DNA of 64,000 nt from positions 145,482 to 209,481 of the forward strand of contig NZ_KK211291.1 of the NCBI RefSeq assembly GCF_000621505.1. Direction: 5' to 3'. Source of the stretch: Ruminiclostridium cellobioparum DSM 1351 = ATCC 15832. Its GTDB lineage: Bacteria > Bacillota > Clostridia > Acetivibrionales > DSM-1351. A model generated the notes under the pieces. The model was given only the letters and a program-made list of their open reading frames with translations. It did no database searches and was not told the DNA's origin. Within the stretch, counting starts at the first letter, position 1; every line of letters begins with the position of its first letter. A program made the position numbers and the translations under genes. This document shows, one piece after another, positions 43,442 through 52,429 of this stretch.

Positions 43442-44559
43442 CTGCCATCGCCTCCCCATAAAGCCCGGGCCATGGATTTTATCATTCCGGAACGTGTGAC
43501 AATGCCTATTACTTTGTTGGAATTATCAACTACAACAAGATAGCCCGATTTGGTGCCCAGAAGTGTATCAAAGGCGTCTTTGGCACTGTCGGAATATAAA
43601 ACCGTACCGACACCGGCATCTACCAGTCTTTCCACCGTATCTCCCGCTTTTCCGCACTTGACGATGGCTTCTGCCGTCAGAACACCTTCGTAAATCCCAT
43701 TTTGGTCGGTCACAATCAGACTGTCGATACCCTTGCTGTTCATCAGGGAAACGCATTCCAGGGTGCGCTTGTTTTTAGTGACAGTGACAGGATTGGTTTT
43801 CATGATTTCCATTACTGTCATTTCACTGTTTTCGGGTACATTGTGCATTCCGATAAAGCTCCTGACAAAGTCGTTTGCAGGATTTTTCAAAATCTCTTCG
43901 GGGGGAGCCACCTGAACGATATTCCCCTTGTCCATAAAGACTATCACATCAGCCATTTTTACCGCTTCCGACATATCATGGGTCACAAAAACAAAAGTTT
44001 TATTAAGGGTTTTATGAAGCTTTTTTACTTCATCCTGCAAGCTATCCCTTGTGATGGGGTCAAGTGCACCAAAGGGTTCATCCATTAAAATCAGGGAGGG
44101 TTCGGCCGCAAGTGCCCGGAGTACACCGATCCTTTGCTGCTGCCCGCCCGACAGCTGAGAGGGGTATTTGCCGGCATAAATTTCGGGCTTGAGGTCGACC
44201 ATCTCCATTAATTCAAGTGCCCGCTTGCGGCTTTTTTCCTTCGGCCACTTAAGCAGTTTGGGTACGACTTCCACATTATCAAGGATGGTCATATTGGGAA
44301 ACAGGCCGATTTGTTGAATTACATAACCTATATTCCTTCTTAGCTCCACCGGATTCATTTCTTCTATGTTGCTGCCGTTTACAAATATCTGCCCCGATGT
44401 GGGTTCTATAAGCCTGTTGATCATTTTTAAGGTAGTGGTTTTACCGCATCCCGATGTGCCGATGAGAACGACAAATTGCCCATCCTGTATTTCAAGATTT
44501 ATGGAATTTACTACTGTATTATTGCTGTATTTTTTTAATACATTTATTAAATTAACCAT
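43438..44559 (-). CDS. OpuC-type importer ATP-binding protein with CBS pair
   Basis: 373 aa; AAGGAGGACCTT before ATG. ABC domain: Walker A GTSGCGKTT (about 33-41), signature [10 protein letters not shown], Walker B LILMDEPFGALD, H-loop VTHD. C-terminal tandem CBS domains (about 250-365: VMEIMKTNPVTVTKNKRTLECVSLM; KDAFDTLLGTKSGYLVVVDNSNKVIGIVTRSG) that, in OpuCA, bind nucleotides such as c-di-AMP and gate transport. First gene of the importer operon. Confidence 0.94.
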   Translation of the reverse strand: MVNLINVLKKYSNNTVVNSINLEIQDGQFVVLIGTSGCGKTTTLKMINRLIEPTSGQIFVNGSNIEEMNPVELRRNIGYVIQQIGLFPNMTILDNVEVVPKLLKWPKEKSRKRALELMEMVDLKPEIYAGKYPSQLSGGQQQRIGVLRALAAEPSLILMDEPFGALDPITRDSLQDEVKKLHKTLNKTFVFVTHDMSEAVKMADVIVFMDKGNIVQVAPPEEILKNPANDFVRSFIGMHNVPENSEMTVMEIMKTNPVTVTKNKRTLECVSLMNSKGIDSLIVTDQNGIYEGVLTAEAIVKCGKAGDTVERLVDAGVGTVLYSDSAKDAFDTLLGTKSGYLVVVDNSNKVIGIVTRSGMIKSMARALWGGDGR

Positions 44560-44789
44560 AAGGTCCTCCTTTTGACAAAGTTATAAACACTATTACTATA
44601 CATAATATACAAATAAGATGCCCGACAATTCCAGTACAAGTTGGAGGTTGTTGCTTTGACCATAAAATCTGTTCCAATTCAAGTTTTCCGGTTTAAATCA
44701 TTAAGTAAAAAGTGAATATTAAATTAGTTTTTATCCGTGTTATTTTAAGTGATGATACCTTATAAAGAATATTTGATTGTAAATTTGTT

Positions 44790-44823
44790 ACAGACAACTT
44801 ATCAATATAATTAAGTTGTCACT
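44790..44823. promoter_or_regulatory. Candidate BusR-type operator with 22-nt spacer
   Basis: ACAGAC at 44790-44795 and GTCACT at 44818-44823 are inverted half sites with exactly 22 bases between. The palindrome continues inward (AACTTA / TAAGTT). It lies upstream of the importer operon and downstream of the GntR-RCK gene. See findings. Confidence 0.6.
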
Positions 44824-44873
44824 CGCTATTTTATTCTAATGCCGGCCATCTGTCAAGTTTTATAAAAAGGGAA

Positions 44874-44920
44874 AATAAAAAAGACAATGCCGGAAGCCGC
44901 TGGAGCGTCTGCATTGCCTG
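44874..44920 (-). terminator. Terminator after the GntR-RCK regulator gene
   Basis: On the minus strand AGGCAATGC ... GCATTGTC followed by TTTTTTATTTTCCC. Confidence 0.75.
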
Positions 44921-44976
44921 TGAAAAGCAGCCCGGAAATAATGGGATGTTTTCACTGTTTGGTTATTTAAATATTT

Positions 44977-45603
44977 TCAGTTGATCCCATTTATAAAGGC
45001 ATTAAATCGTTCTATTACATTTTCATCGCCAACTATCAGAATCTTATCGCTTTGAACAAATTCATAATAGGGGCCGGGTGATATGATAATGCTTTTTTCC
45101 TGGATAACGCCTATTATGGTCGCTCCGGTATTATGCCAGACTTCCAGTGCACCGATACTTTTGCCGATAACGGGAGAGCTGCTTGGAAGCGGGATTTCTA
45201 CAGGGGTTATCAAATCTGACCGCTTGTATTTGTACAGGTCTATGATTTGTTTTGTAAGGGAGGAGATTTCCTCATCCATGGACCTGCGCCTGTCAAGCAT
45301 CTGAGACAATTTCATTCTCAGTTCCGCAACACTTTCATCATCCTTGAAATTTTTCAGGAATTGTATGGCGTTCTCTTTGGAGGACACCACTATACCGCTG
45401 CCCAGAGCTATTTCAACAACTTTTTTGTCGGACAGTATGGACATGGCTCTTCTTATGGTTTCAGGCGACACATTGTATTCGGTCGATAAAACAGACCTGC
45501 CTTTCAGCTTCTCTCCCTGCTGTATGTCACCTGACGCTATGCGGGCCGAAATATCGACCGCTATTTTTAAATACCGGGGAATGGTAATTTGCTCTGTGCC
45601 TAT
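44977..45603 (-). CDS. GntR-family regulator with RCK_C (TrkA-C) domain, BusR-like
   Basis: 208 aa from ATG 45603 (AAGGAGCTTAAT); upstream in-frame residues to 45663 lack a ribosome site. GntR winged helix (about 10-75: SARIASGDIQQGEKLKGRSVLSTEYNVSPETIRRAMSIL), a helical linker (about 88-125), and a C-terminal RCK_C domain (about 130-208: IPLPSSSPVIGKSIGALEVWHNTGATIIGVI). In lactic streptococci BusR has this design, senses c-di-AMP, and represses the betaine importer. Its place directly upstream of the OpuC-type operon supports the same role. Confidence 0.9.
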   Translation of the reverse strand: MGTEQITIPRYLKIAVDISARIASGDIQQGEKLKGRSVLSTEYNVSPETIRRAMSILSDKKVVEIALGSGIVVSSKENAIQFLKNFKDDESVAELRMKLSQMLDRRRSMDEEISSLTKQIIDLYKYKRSDLITPVEIPLPSSSPVIGKSIGALEVWHNTGATIIGVIQEKSIIISPGPYYEFVQSDKILIVGDENVIERFNAFINGIN

Positions 45604-45658
45604 CATATTAAGCTCCTTAAGCTCAAAGTATACTTTTTGAAAATTATTTTTTCCTAAG

Positions 45659-45725
45659 GTCAATTACTACCGGTTGAAAGCTTAATTCGCCTGGAAGGCG
45701 AAGACTTTAAAACGTAATTGACTTT
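45659..45725. repeat. Short inverted repeat, family C copy 3
   Basis: GGTCAATTACTACCGGTTGA ... TTTAAAACGTAATTGAC with an inner TTCGCCTGGAAGGCGAA hairpin. It lies in the gap between the GntR-RCK and UvrC-like genes. Confidence 0.65.
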
Positions 45726-45831
45726 GGTAAATTGATTATAGCATGTTTGATTAACAGTATCAAATACAGTTATTCAGTATGATATAATAAAGCTGTTAAG
45801 GTTCAAAATCTGATTTTTACAAGGAAAAATT

Positions 45832-46920
45832 ATGGAGCTGAAAGAAGCTGTAAAAACACTTCCGAAACAACCGGGTATTTACCTGATGAAAAATTCACAG
45901 GGCATGGTAATTTACGTGGGCAAGGCAAAGAATCTGAAAGCCAGGGTTTCTCAATATTTTCAGAACAGTAAAAGCCATTCACAGAGAATAGCAGAGATGA
46001 TCCAGCAGATAGATAATTTCGAGTATATTACCGTTGACACCGAGCTTGAGGCCTTTCTTCTGGAGTGCAAAACCATCAAGGAGCTGAGGCCTCCCTATAA
46101 CAAACTGTTAAAGAACTATCTGAATTATAAATACATAAAGCTTGACATAAGCAAGGCATATCCCATTCCTGAAATCGTGACAGGGAAGAAAGGGGATGGA
46201 GCTTTGTATTTTGGACCCTTTACCAGTCAGAGCTCAGTTGAAAATGCAGTGCTTTTTTTAAAGGACCACTTCGGAATACGGAAATGCAACGGCAGGTCGG
46301 TCAGAAACACTCCGTCAGGCTGCCTTAACCTGCAGCTTGGAACCTGCTCCGGCCCCTGTACCGGAAAGGATGTACAGGAACAGTACGCCCGACAGATCGG
46401 GAAAATTGTCAGCCTGCTTCAGGGAAAGGACCAGGAGCCGGTAAGACTTTTGAAATCAAAAATGCTGACTGCTGCAGAAAGGCTTGAGTTTGAAAAGGCC
46501 GCAGCCTGCAGAGAGCAGCTGAAAGGCATCAGACACGTATTGTACAAACAAAAGATAATAAAGATTTCGGCATATGGGAGAAACATTATCGCTGCCGAGA
46601 AATATGGGGATAATGCTGTTAAACTGTTTTTCATCAAAGGAAACCGGCTGCTGCAGAAAGAGGTAATCCTCCTGGCGGAGTGCAGTACTGCGGTACTGGA
46701 GGAAAAGCTGAAAAAACTCTCGGCGGCCTGCTTTAAGAATCACAAGGGGCTTGAAAGCACCTTGAGCCAGGAAGAAATCGATGAAGCCCATATAATTTAT
46801 ACATATCTGAAGAAAAGCAGCAACGGAATCATCAGAGCCAACATTCCGGCATCCAGGATTGAGACTCTCAATTATGGAAGGATTTCAGGAATGATAATGG
46901 AACAGCACAACAGCCGGTGA
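45832..46920 (+). CDS. UvrC-like protein with GIY-YIG and UVR domains, lacking the C-terminal nuclease half
   Basis: 362 aa; AAGGAAAAATT before ATG. N-terminal GIY-YIG nuclease (about 12-95: GIYLMKNSQGMVIYVGKAKNLKARVSQYF; Glu in ELEAFLLE), the UvrC Cys region (CLNLQLGTCSGPC, about 163-176), and a UVR motif (about 206-235, AAERLEFEKAAACREQL) that contacts UvrB. It ends before the RNase H-like 5' nuclease and HhH domains of full UvrC (about 600 aa). Similar to Cho-type excision nucleases that make only the 3' cut, but with an added UVR domain. Full-length uvrC is presumably elsewhere. Confidence 0.88.
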   Translation: MELKEAVKTLPKQPGIYLMKNSQGMVIYVGKAKNLKARVSQYFQNSKSHSQRIAEMIQQIDNFEYITVDTELEAFLLECKTIKELRPPYNKLLKNYLNYKYIKLDISKAYPIPEIVTGKKGDGALYFGPFTSQSSVENAVLFLKDHFGIRKCNGRSVRNTPSGCLNLQLGTCSGPCTGKDVQEQYARQIGKIVSLLQGKDQEPVRLLKSKMLTAAERLEFEKAAACREQLKGIRHVLYKQKIIKISAYGRNIIAAEKYGDNAVKLFFIKGNRLLQKEVILLAECSTAVLEEKLKKLSAACFKNHKGLESTLSQEEIDEAHIIYTYLKKSSNGIIRANIPASRIETLNYGRISGMIMEQHNSR

Positions 46921-47025
46921 CGTTTTAGATGCTGCAGACCACTAGAATCTTTTTCATGATTTTAGGAATAATATTTTTATACTATTATTTCAATACCGCC
47001 TTTGCGGTGAAAACGGAGAAAAATT

Positions 47026-48504
47026 ATGGAAAAGACAAAAAAAGGGCTGTCACCCCTGCATCTCACTATGATGGCGCTGGGAACGGTTATAGGAGGTTCT
47101 TTTTTTCTTGGTTCATCTGTAGCAATTGAAGCCGCAGGGCCGTCTATCATCATATCTTATATTTTGGGCGGGGCTTTGGTCTATATCATATTGTTTGCTT
47201 TTTCCGAGCTGACTGTGGCCAACCCTGATTCAGGTTCCTTCAGGACCTTTGCCGCCCAGGCTTTCGGCCCGGCCGCCGGTTTTACGGTGGGATGGGTGTA
47301 TTGGACGGGGATGGTGCTTGCCATGTCCAGCGAGGCCACAGCAGTATCAATTCTCATTCGCGAATGGGTGCCCAATGTATCGATTTCAATCCTTGGCAGC
47401 AGCATAATAATCGGGGTCACACTGCTTAACATGCTGGGAGCCGATAAGCTCAGCAAATTGGAAAGCGGACTTGCAGCCGTAAAAATTTTTGCAATAGCGG
47501 CATTTATACTCCTTGCATTATTATTGATTGCAGGCCTGATTCCCGGAACAGCCTCCATCGGAGCGGGAGAAATAACCAGGGAGCCGTTGATGCCGGGCGG
47601 AATACGGGGAATAGCCGGAAGCATGCTTATAGTGATATTTTCGTATGCGGGTTTTGAAATCATCGGTCTGGCCGCCTCTGAGGCCGACAATCCAAGAAAA
47701 ACAGTTCCAAAAGCAATCAGTTATACAGTCATAAGTCTGGTTGTATTTTATATTGTTTCAGTTGCAGTGCTGCTCCCTCTTGTACCTACGGCAGCACTGA
47801 ATGAGAATGTCAGCCCCATGGTGGCGGCGCTGAACAGGTGGGGGATGGGCTGGGCCGGAACCGCCATCAATTTTGTTTTGATAACGGCAATACTCTCTAC
47901 AATGCTGGCTGCAATGTTCGGCCTGGGGCGGATGATGCGTTCCCTGGCAAAGGAGGGGCATGCGCCCGGCTGGCTCAAGGATGAAAGAGATGTCCCATAC
48001 CGCGGAATCCTGTTTTCAGGCTTTGCCATGCTTGCCGGGCTGGGTGTGGGTATGCTGCTTCCAAGAGTGTATTTGTTTCTTGTGAGCTCGGGCGGTTTTG
48101 CTCTTCTGTTTACCTATGCAGTTATCATGGCAACGCATATAAGGCTGCGGAAAAGGCAGGGCTGCCCGCCGGACGGCAAGTGTCAGATGCCGGGATATCC
48201 TGCGACTTCGTGGATTGCACTCATAAGTCTCATAGTCATTATTTTCAGTATGCCGTTTATCCCGGGGCAGGCCTCCGGACTGATAGCAGGAATTATAATG
48301 ATTGTATCCTATGTCCTGATATATATATCCGTAAAAATAGTTTTTGTCCGGCGCCGAAACGGGCTGTTTATTGAAGCCCATGAAGAGAAAGAGCTGAAAA
48401 CACGTCTATCTACCGAGTTTTCGAAGGAATTGACCGAAGATATAGAAAGGAAGAAGCAAAAGGAGCATGACGGGAAGGATGAGAATAAAGATGACAGGGA
48501 ATAA
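47026..48504 (+). CDS. APC-family amino acid permease
   Basis: 492 aa, 12 membrane helices; ACGGAGAAAAATT before ATG. HLTMMALGTVIGGSFFLGS (helix 1) is the unwound substrate-binding GxxxGxxxF motif; SYAGFEIIGLAASEADNPRKTVPKAI follows the family pattern. The charged C-terminal tail (EKELKTRLSTEF...KDDRE) is cytoplasmic. Substrate not fixed; cationic or branched amino acids or polyamines are candidates. Confidence 0.9.
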   Translation: MEKTKKGLSPLHLTMMALGTVIGGSFFLGSSVAIEAAGPSIIISYILGGALVYIILFAFSELTVANPDSGSFRTFAAQAFGPAAGFTVGWVYWTGMVLAMSSEATAVSILIREWVPNVSISILGSSIIIGVTLLNMLGADKLSKLESGLAAVKIFAIAAFILLALLLIAGLIPGTASIGAGEITREPLMPGGIRGIAGSMLIVIFSYAGFEIIGLAASEADNPRKTVPKAISYTVISLVVFYIVSVAVLLPLVPTAALNENVSPMVAALNRWGMGWAGTAINFVLITAILSTMLAAMFGLGRMMRSLAKEGHAPGWLKDERDVPYRGILFSGFAMLAGLGVGMLLPRVYLFLVSSGGFALLFTYAVIMATHIRLRKRQGCPPDGKCQMPGYPATSWIALISLIVIIFSMPFIPGQASGLIAGIIMIVSYVLIYISVKIVFVRRRNGLFIEAHEEKELKTRLSTEFSKELTEDIERKKQKEHDGKDENKDDRE

Positions 48505-48659
48505 ATTGCCGGAAAAGTTTTCCTCACAAAAGATTACTATACTGTAACAAATTATTCCCTGGTACGCTGTAAAATAAATTAACCAGTACAAGTTGAAAAA
48601 ATATTGCAGAATAAACCACTGGAACACATAGAAAAGTAAAAGTATACTGTTTTTTGTAT

Positions 48660-48701
48660 AAGACCCGTGCATAATTCAAAAGTTATGACCGGGTCTTTTT
48701 T
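48660..48701 (+). terminator. Terminator after the APC permease
   Basis: AAGACCCG / CGGGTCTT stem followed by TTTTTT. Confidence 0.8.
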
Positions 48702-48801
48702 GTCCGGCAGGTATTTTTCTTAAAAAATATTCCGGTATCCGGAGCGGACAAAAGGTATGGTGCGTCTAATAAGTGAAAGCTACCAAGGAAGGAGGCAGTA
48801 C

Positions 48802-49362
48802 ATGTATTTCCTTTCGGTACCAAAGGACAATGGCATGGATCAGGGTAAACCGGATATTGATGCGGAAATCGAAAGATTGATGAACAGCTTCGGAAACGAT
48901 GTACTCAGAACTTCGTACATGTATCTGAAGGACTTGCAAAAAGCTGAGGACGCCTTTCAGGAGGTATTCTGCAAGATTTACAAAAAATACGGCAGCTTCA
49001 GGGGCGACAGCAGTGAAAAAACCTGGATTATAAGAATTACAATCAATGTCTGCAAGGATATATTGAGAAGTTCCTGGATTAAAAGAGTTTTGCTTACTGA
49101 CAAAATAGGAGCACAAAATGGTTTGTCCGACGTAGAAGGCAAAATTATCAAGGAAGATGAAAACAGACGTCTGTTTGCTGAGGTAACCTCCCTTCCCCAA
49201 AACTATAAGGAGGTAATTCTACTTTATTATTATCATGATTTTGATACGGCAGAGATAAGTAAAATCTTAAAAATAGCAGAGGGGACCGTTAGAAGCCGGC
49301 TTCACAGAGGACGGGAAATCTTAAAAGGCAAATTGGGAGGAGGTATTGTGTCAGGTGGATGA
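48802..49362 (+). CDS. ECF-type RNA polymerase sigma factor
   Basis: 186 aa from ATG 48802 (GGAAGGAGGCAGTAC); an in-frame start at 48757 lacks a site. Sigma-70 region 2 (about 20-85: DVLRTSYMYLKDLQKAEDAFQEVFCKIYKKYGSF) and region 4 (about 120-175: LPQNYKEVILLYYYHDFDTAEISKILKIAEGTVRSRLHRGREILK). Directs transcription under an envelope signal. Overlaps the anti-sigma gene by about 8-17 bp. Confidence 0.92.
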   Translation: MYFLSVPKDNGMDQGKPDIDAEIERLMNSFGNDVLRTSYMYLKDLQKAEDAFQEVFCKIYKKYGSFRGDSSEKTWIIRITINVCKDILRSSWIKRVLLTDKIGAQNGLSDVEGKIIKEDENRRLFAEVTSLPQNYKEVILLYYYHDFDTAEISKILKIAEGTVRSRLHRGREILKGKLGGGIVSGG

Positions 49363-50068
49363 TATTAAGGACTTTAGAAGTATTTCAGACCGGATCATGA
49401 AGGATATTGTCATGACTCCGGAACTTAAGGAGAAAACTCTCAAGAGATGCAAAAGAAAAAATTATAAGCCGGTTATGGGTGTTTTGGCTCCGGCAGCCTG
49501 TGTTGTCCTCCTTATAGCAACAATGGCAGCTATGGGCCGGTTTCCCTGGAGCAGCAGCACAGTGCCGGAAAGAAGTTCGGAAGTTTCTTTTGTGATGGAA
49601 GCCGCACCGGGGGAGGAGAAACAGCCCCAGGTTAACGCGGGGGACGTTTTAAAATCGGCCCAGGCAGGGGAGCAGGTCGGGTATGAATCGGCCGAAGAGG
49701 CCAGGAAAGCCTTTGGAGACAACCTGCTGATACCCGGCTATACCCCGGAGGGTTTTGTGCTTAATTCCATAGCCGGGGTGGAAACAGAACGGCAAAAAGC
49801 GGATAGGGTAGTATTCAAATACTCATCAGATAATGCTTCGTTCCTGGTCACAGAGGAAAAAATAAAGACAAGGAATGATTACCCGGGTTTTAAAACTGTT
49901 GATATAAATGGTATTCCGGGATATGTAAAAACTGAGAAAATTAAAACCGAAGGGCCAACGGAACAGCAGCGCACAGAGCTTCATTGGTTCAGGAATGAAT
50001 GCCATTATTCGGTAAAGGGACAAATCAGTGAAGAAGTGGCAGTAAACCTGGCAAAGTCTATGAGATAG
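49355..50068 (+). CDS. Anti-sigma factor, DUF4367 membrane protein
   Basis: About 237 aa; start uncertain (GTG 49355 or TTG 49346, GGGAGGAGG upstream). Cytoplasmic segment about 1-40, one TM helix (about 44-65: PVMGVLAPAACVVLLIATMAAMG), then an extracytoplasmic DUF4367 domain (about 110-237: NLLIPGYTPEGFVLNSI, INGIPGYVKTE). Such proteins hold the ECF sigma at the membrane until a signal arrives. Translationally coupled to the sigma gene. Confidence 0.82.
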   Translation: MDDIKDFRSISDRIMKDIVMTPELKEKTLKRCKRKNYKPVMGVLAPAACVVLLIATMAAMGRFPWSSSTVPERSSEVSFVMEAAPGEEKQPQVNAGDVLKSAQAGEQVGYESAEEARKAFGDNLLIPGYTPEGFVLNSIAGVETERQKADRVVFKYSSDNASFLVTEEKIKTRNDYPGFKTVDINGIPGYVKTEKIKTEGPTEQQRTELHWFRNECHYSVKGQISEEVAVNLAKSMR

Positions 50069-50147
50069 CGAGGGTTGGAAATAGTCGGACACTTGGACTA
50101 ATGCATAATGTTAAATTCAAAATTGTAGAAATTACGGAGGGATAGTT

Positions 50148-50879
50148 ATGATAAGATCAAAATTTGCAAAGGTATTTGTATTAAGTATGTGTTTATCCTT
50201 ATTTTCAGCGGCAGCCGCAAATGCGGCAGTAAAGGCTGGAGGTCAGCCAGGAGCTGCGGATGGAGGAGGCAGCGTGGGAACGACCATGATTTCGGTCGAT
50301 CCGGATCAGCCGGTATCCAGTCCTGTAATCATAAGTGAGGACATATTGAAAAAGCAGAAAGAAATAGATACCTACTTATTTAAAGAGCACATAAAAGAAA
50401 TAGAGAAAAAAGGGATAACCGTAACCTACACCGCTCCTTTCGAGAGTTATGTGGAAATAGGCATAATGCCTATGAACAATGACAATGCTCAATACCTCTA
50501 TGGCATATTCGGCAGGGACGGGGTAAAGGTTGTAGAGGGACAGATGATAGCTGCAATGGAAATGCCCCAGGCTGCACCCGACCAGGCAGTACAGGGAAAT
50601 TCGGCAGGCGCCTCCGGAATGAGCACCGAGCCTTATGCGGCAGGGAATGTTGGCAGCGAGGTAAAAAATGAGGCGGCCCGGGACGCAGCCGGTGACGCTG
50701 TGGCATATAAGAATGCCGCTGCACCGAATGAAGCGGAACTGTATACAACAGCCGGTGCAGTAAATGAACCGGCCGAAACAAACACTGCACTTATCGTAAC
50801 ACTTGGTTCTGCGGCAGTGGCAGTAGTTCTGGGCGGAACAGCAATATTGCTCCAAAAAAGAAAACAGGCAGCCAGATAG
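50148..50879 (+). CDS. Cell-surface protein with C-terminal membrane anchor
   Basis: 243 aa; ACGGAGGGATAGTT before ATG. Signal peptide (MIRSKFAKVFVLSMCLSLFSAAAANA), an extracellular region with a possible folded part (about 65-130: EDILKKQKEIDTYLFKEHIKEIEKKG... FGRDGVKVVEGQM), an Ala/Glu-rich linker, and a C-terminal TM with basic tail (ALIVTLGSAAVAVVLGGTAILLQKRKQAAR). I do not recognise the family. It follows the sigma/anti-sigma pair and may be a target or signal for it. Confidence 0.75.
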   Translation: MIRSKFAKVFVLSMCLSLFSAAAANAAVKAGGQPGAADGGGSVGTTMISVDPDQPVSSPVIISEDILKKQKEIDTYLFKEHIKEIEKKGITVTYTAPFESYVEIGIMPMNNDNAQYLYGIFGRDGVKVVEGQMIAAMEMPQAAPDQAVQGNSAGASGMSTEPYAAGNVGSEVKNEAARDAAGDAVAYKNAAAPNEAELYTTAGAVNEPAETNTALIVTLGSAAVAVVLGGTAILLQKRKQAAR

Positions 50880-50913
50880 GCAGTTGTTATGGGATATTGT
50901 GGGATATCATATA

Positions 50914-50962
50914 TAAAAAATAAGGGGGGCAGCTGGGAAATCAGCTGCCCCCCTTATTTTTT
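50914..50962 (+). terminator. Strong terminator after the surface protein gene
   Basis: AATAAGGGGGGCAGCTG / CAGCTGCCCCCCTTATT stem and TTTTTT. Confidence 0.85.
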
Positions 50963-51043
50963 ACCAGTGTATATGAGTATTTGAGTTAAAATATTTTAAT
51001 AGAATATATAACACATCATATCAAAAAAAATAATATTATGATA

Positions 51044-51073
51044 TTGACAATAGTGTATGACGTACAGTATACT
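51044..51073 (+). promoter_or_regulatory. Sigma-A-type promoter for the PadR operon
   Basis: TTGACA (51044-51049), 18-nt spacer, TATACT (51068-51073), about 18 bp before the PadR start. The ATATCATAAT-like repeats around it may be PadR sites. Confidence 0.65.
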
Positions 51074-51090
51074 GATAGTGAGGTGATCAC

Positions 51091-51435
51091 ATGGAAAGTA
51101 TGGATGAATTGATAAACTCGCTTATCATAGAACTGAAAAGAGGTACGCTGGTGCTGTCGGTCTTAAGCCAGCTCAATAACCCCGAATACGGTTATTCTCT
51201 GGCCCAGAAGCTGGAGGAAAAGAATACTCCTGTTGAAGCAGGTACTCTTTACCCCCTGCTGAGGAGGCTGGAGAAACAAAATCTTTTGTCAAGCCAATGG
51301 GATACAAGCGAAAGCCGTCCCAGAAAATTTTATGTGATAAGTGATATGGGAAAAGAAGTTTATGAAAAATTAAAAAAAGAGTGGAGAACTTTGTCTCAAC
51401 AGCTTGAGGTTTTGTTAAAGGAGGATGAGTTATGA
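51091..51435 (+). CDS. PadR-family transcriptional regulator
   Basis: 114 aa; GTGAGGTGATCAC before ATG. PadR winged helix: IELKRGTLVLSVLSQLNNPEYGYSLAQKLEEK (about 12-43), AGTLYPLLRRLEKQNLLSSQW. Overlaps the next gene by 4 bp (ATGA). PadR-HAAS pairs of this form are widespread in Firmicutes; the effector is unknown. Confidence 0.92.
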   Translation: MESMDELINSLIIELKRGTLVLSVLSQLNNPEYGYSLAQKLEEKNTPVEAGTLYPLLRRLEKQNLLSSQWDTSESRPRKFYVISDMGKEVYEKLKKEWRTLSQQLEVLLKEDEL

Positions 51436-52427
51436 GTCTTATAGAAAGGTATATATTGGCTGTTACCGAAAAGCTGCCGGAAGATATACGCTACGATGTT
51501 GCAGAGGAACTCAGGTCCAATATCGAAGATATGCTGCCCGAAAATGCAGCGGAGAGTGAGATAAGAGAGGTTCTGGAAAGGTTAGGGAATCCTGCAAGGC
51601 TGGCACAGGAATACAATCCCACCAAGAGATACCTGATTGGCCCTGCACTTTACGACAGCTATTTTTCAGTGCTCAAGACCGTTGTGAGTATTGTGGTGGC
51701 TGTAGTTCTGTGGATTACGGTACTGGACTGGGTGTTTAAGGGAACGGTTGACTTTGACCAGGTGGAGTTATGGAAGAAATTATTTACCGATTCGATTGAG
51801 GCAGCTCTCTCAGGAGGTTTGCAGGCCGCTTTATGGGTTACTGTCGTGTTTGCAATAATGGAGAGAAGCGGAGTCAGCCAAAACGAACTGCCCTTTGCCA
51901 AAAAGAAGTGGTCGCTTGATGAGCTGCCAACCGCTCCGGTCTCAAAAAAAGCTGTAATATCCAGGGGTGAAATTATTGTAGCAATGTTCTTTACCATACT
52001 TTTTACCGCCTTGCTGTATTTAAAGCCCCAGCTCATTGCGGTATACATCAATGACCCGGCTAAAACGGAAGCTATCCCGCTGTTCAACACAGACAGGCTC
52101 CATGTATATATCCCCGCGGTTTTACTGCTGGCTCTGGTACAGTTGTGTGTGGCCGTCTGGAAGTTCGTTCAGAGAAGATGGACTGTTCCGCTGGCTGTGG
52201 CTGAGACGGTTCAAGGTATTGCAGGCAGCTTCCTGGTAATTGTGATGTTTAATGACAGGCAGCTGTTTAACCGGGATTTCTTCAGTAAAATTGCGGATAT
52301 GATGAAGATGCCGGTTTCACAGGTAATACACAACTGGTTCTGGGCAACGATGATTATTACAGTTGTCATATTTGCGGGTATAACCATCTGGCACAGCGTA
52401 TCAGTGTTTAATAAATGTAAAAAGTAA
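51432..52427 (+). CDS. HAAS-domain membrane protein paired with PadR
   Basis: 331 aa. N-terminal HAAS-type helical domain (about 1-60: LIERYILAVTEKLPEDIRYDVAEELRSNIEDMLPE), then four to six membrane helices (about 78-98, 118-140, 175-195, 220-240, 258-275, 297-318). In such pairs the HAAS protein is thought to signal to, or respond with, the PadR repressor. Function otherwise unknown. Confidence 0.82.
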   Translation: MSLIERYILAVTEKLPEDIRYDVAEELRSNIEDMLPENAAESEIREVLERLGNPARLAQEYNPTKRYLIGPALYDSYFSVLKTVVSIVVAVVLWITVLDWVFKGTVDFDQVELWKKLFTDSIEAALSGGLQAALWVTVVFAIMERSGVSQNELPFAKKKWSLDELPTAPVSKKAVISRGEIIVAMFFTILFTALLYLKPQLIAVYINDPAKTEAIPLFNTDRLHVYIPAVLLLALVQLCVAVWKFVQRRWTVPLAVAETVQGIAGSFLVIVMFNDRQLFNRDFFSKIADMMKMPVSQVIHNWFWATMIITVVIFAGITIWHSVSVFNKCKK

Positions 52428-52429
52428 GG

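Noticed and set aside
46929..47129. 66-codon frame with a hydrophobic N-terminus between the UvrC-like and permease genes
   Set aside because: No ribosome site, overlaps the permease start, and the second half is the permease gene in another frame.
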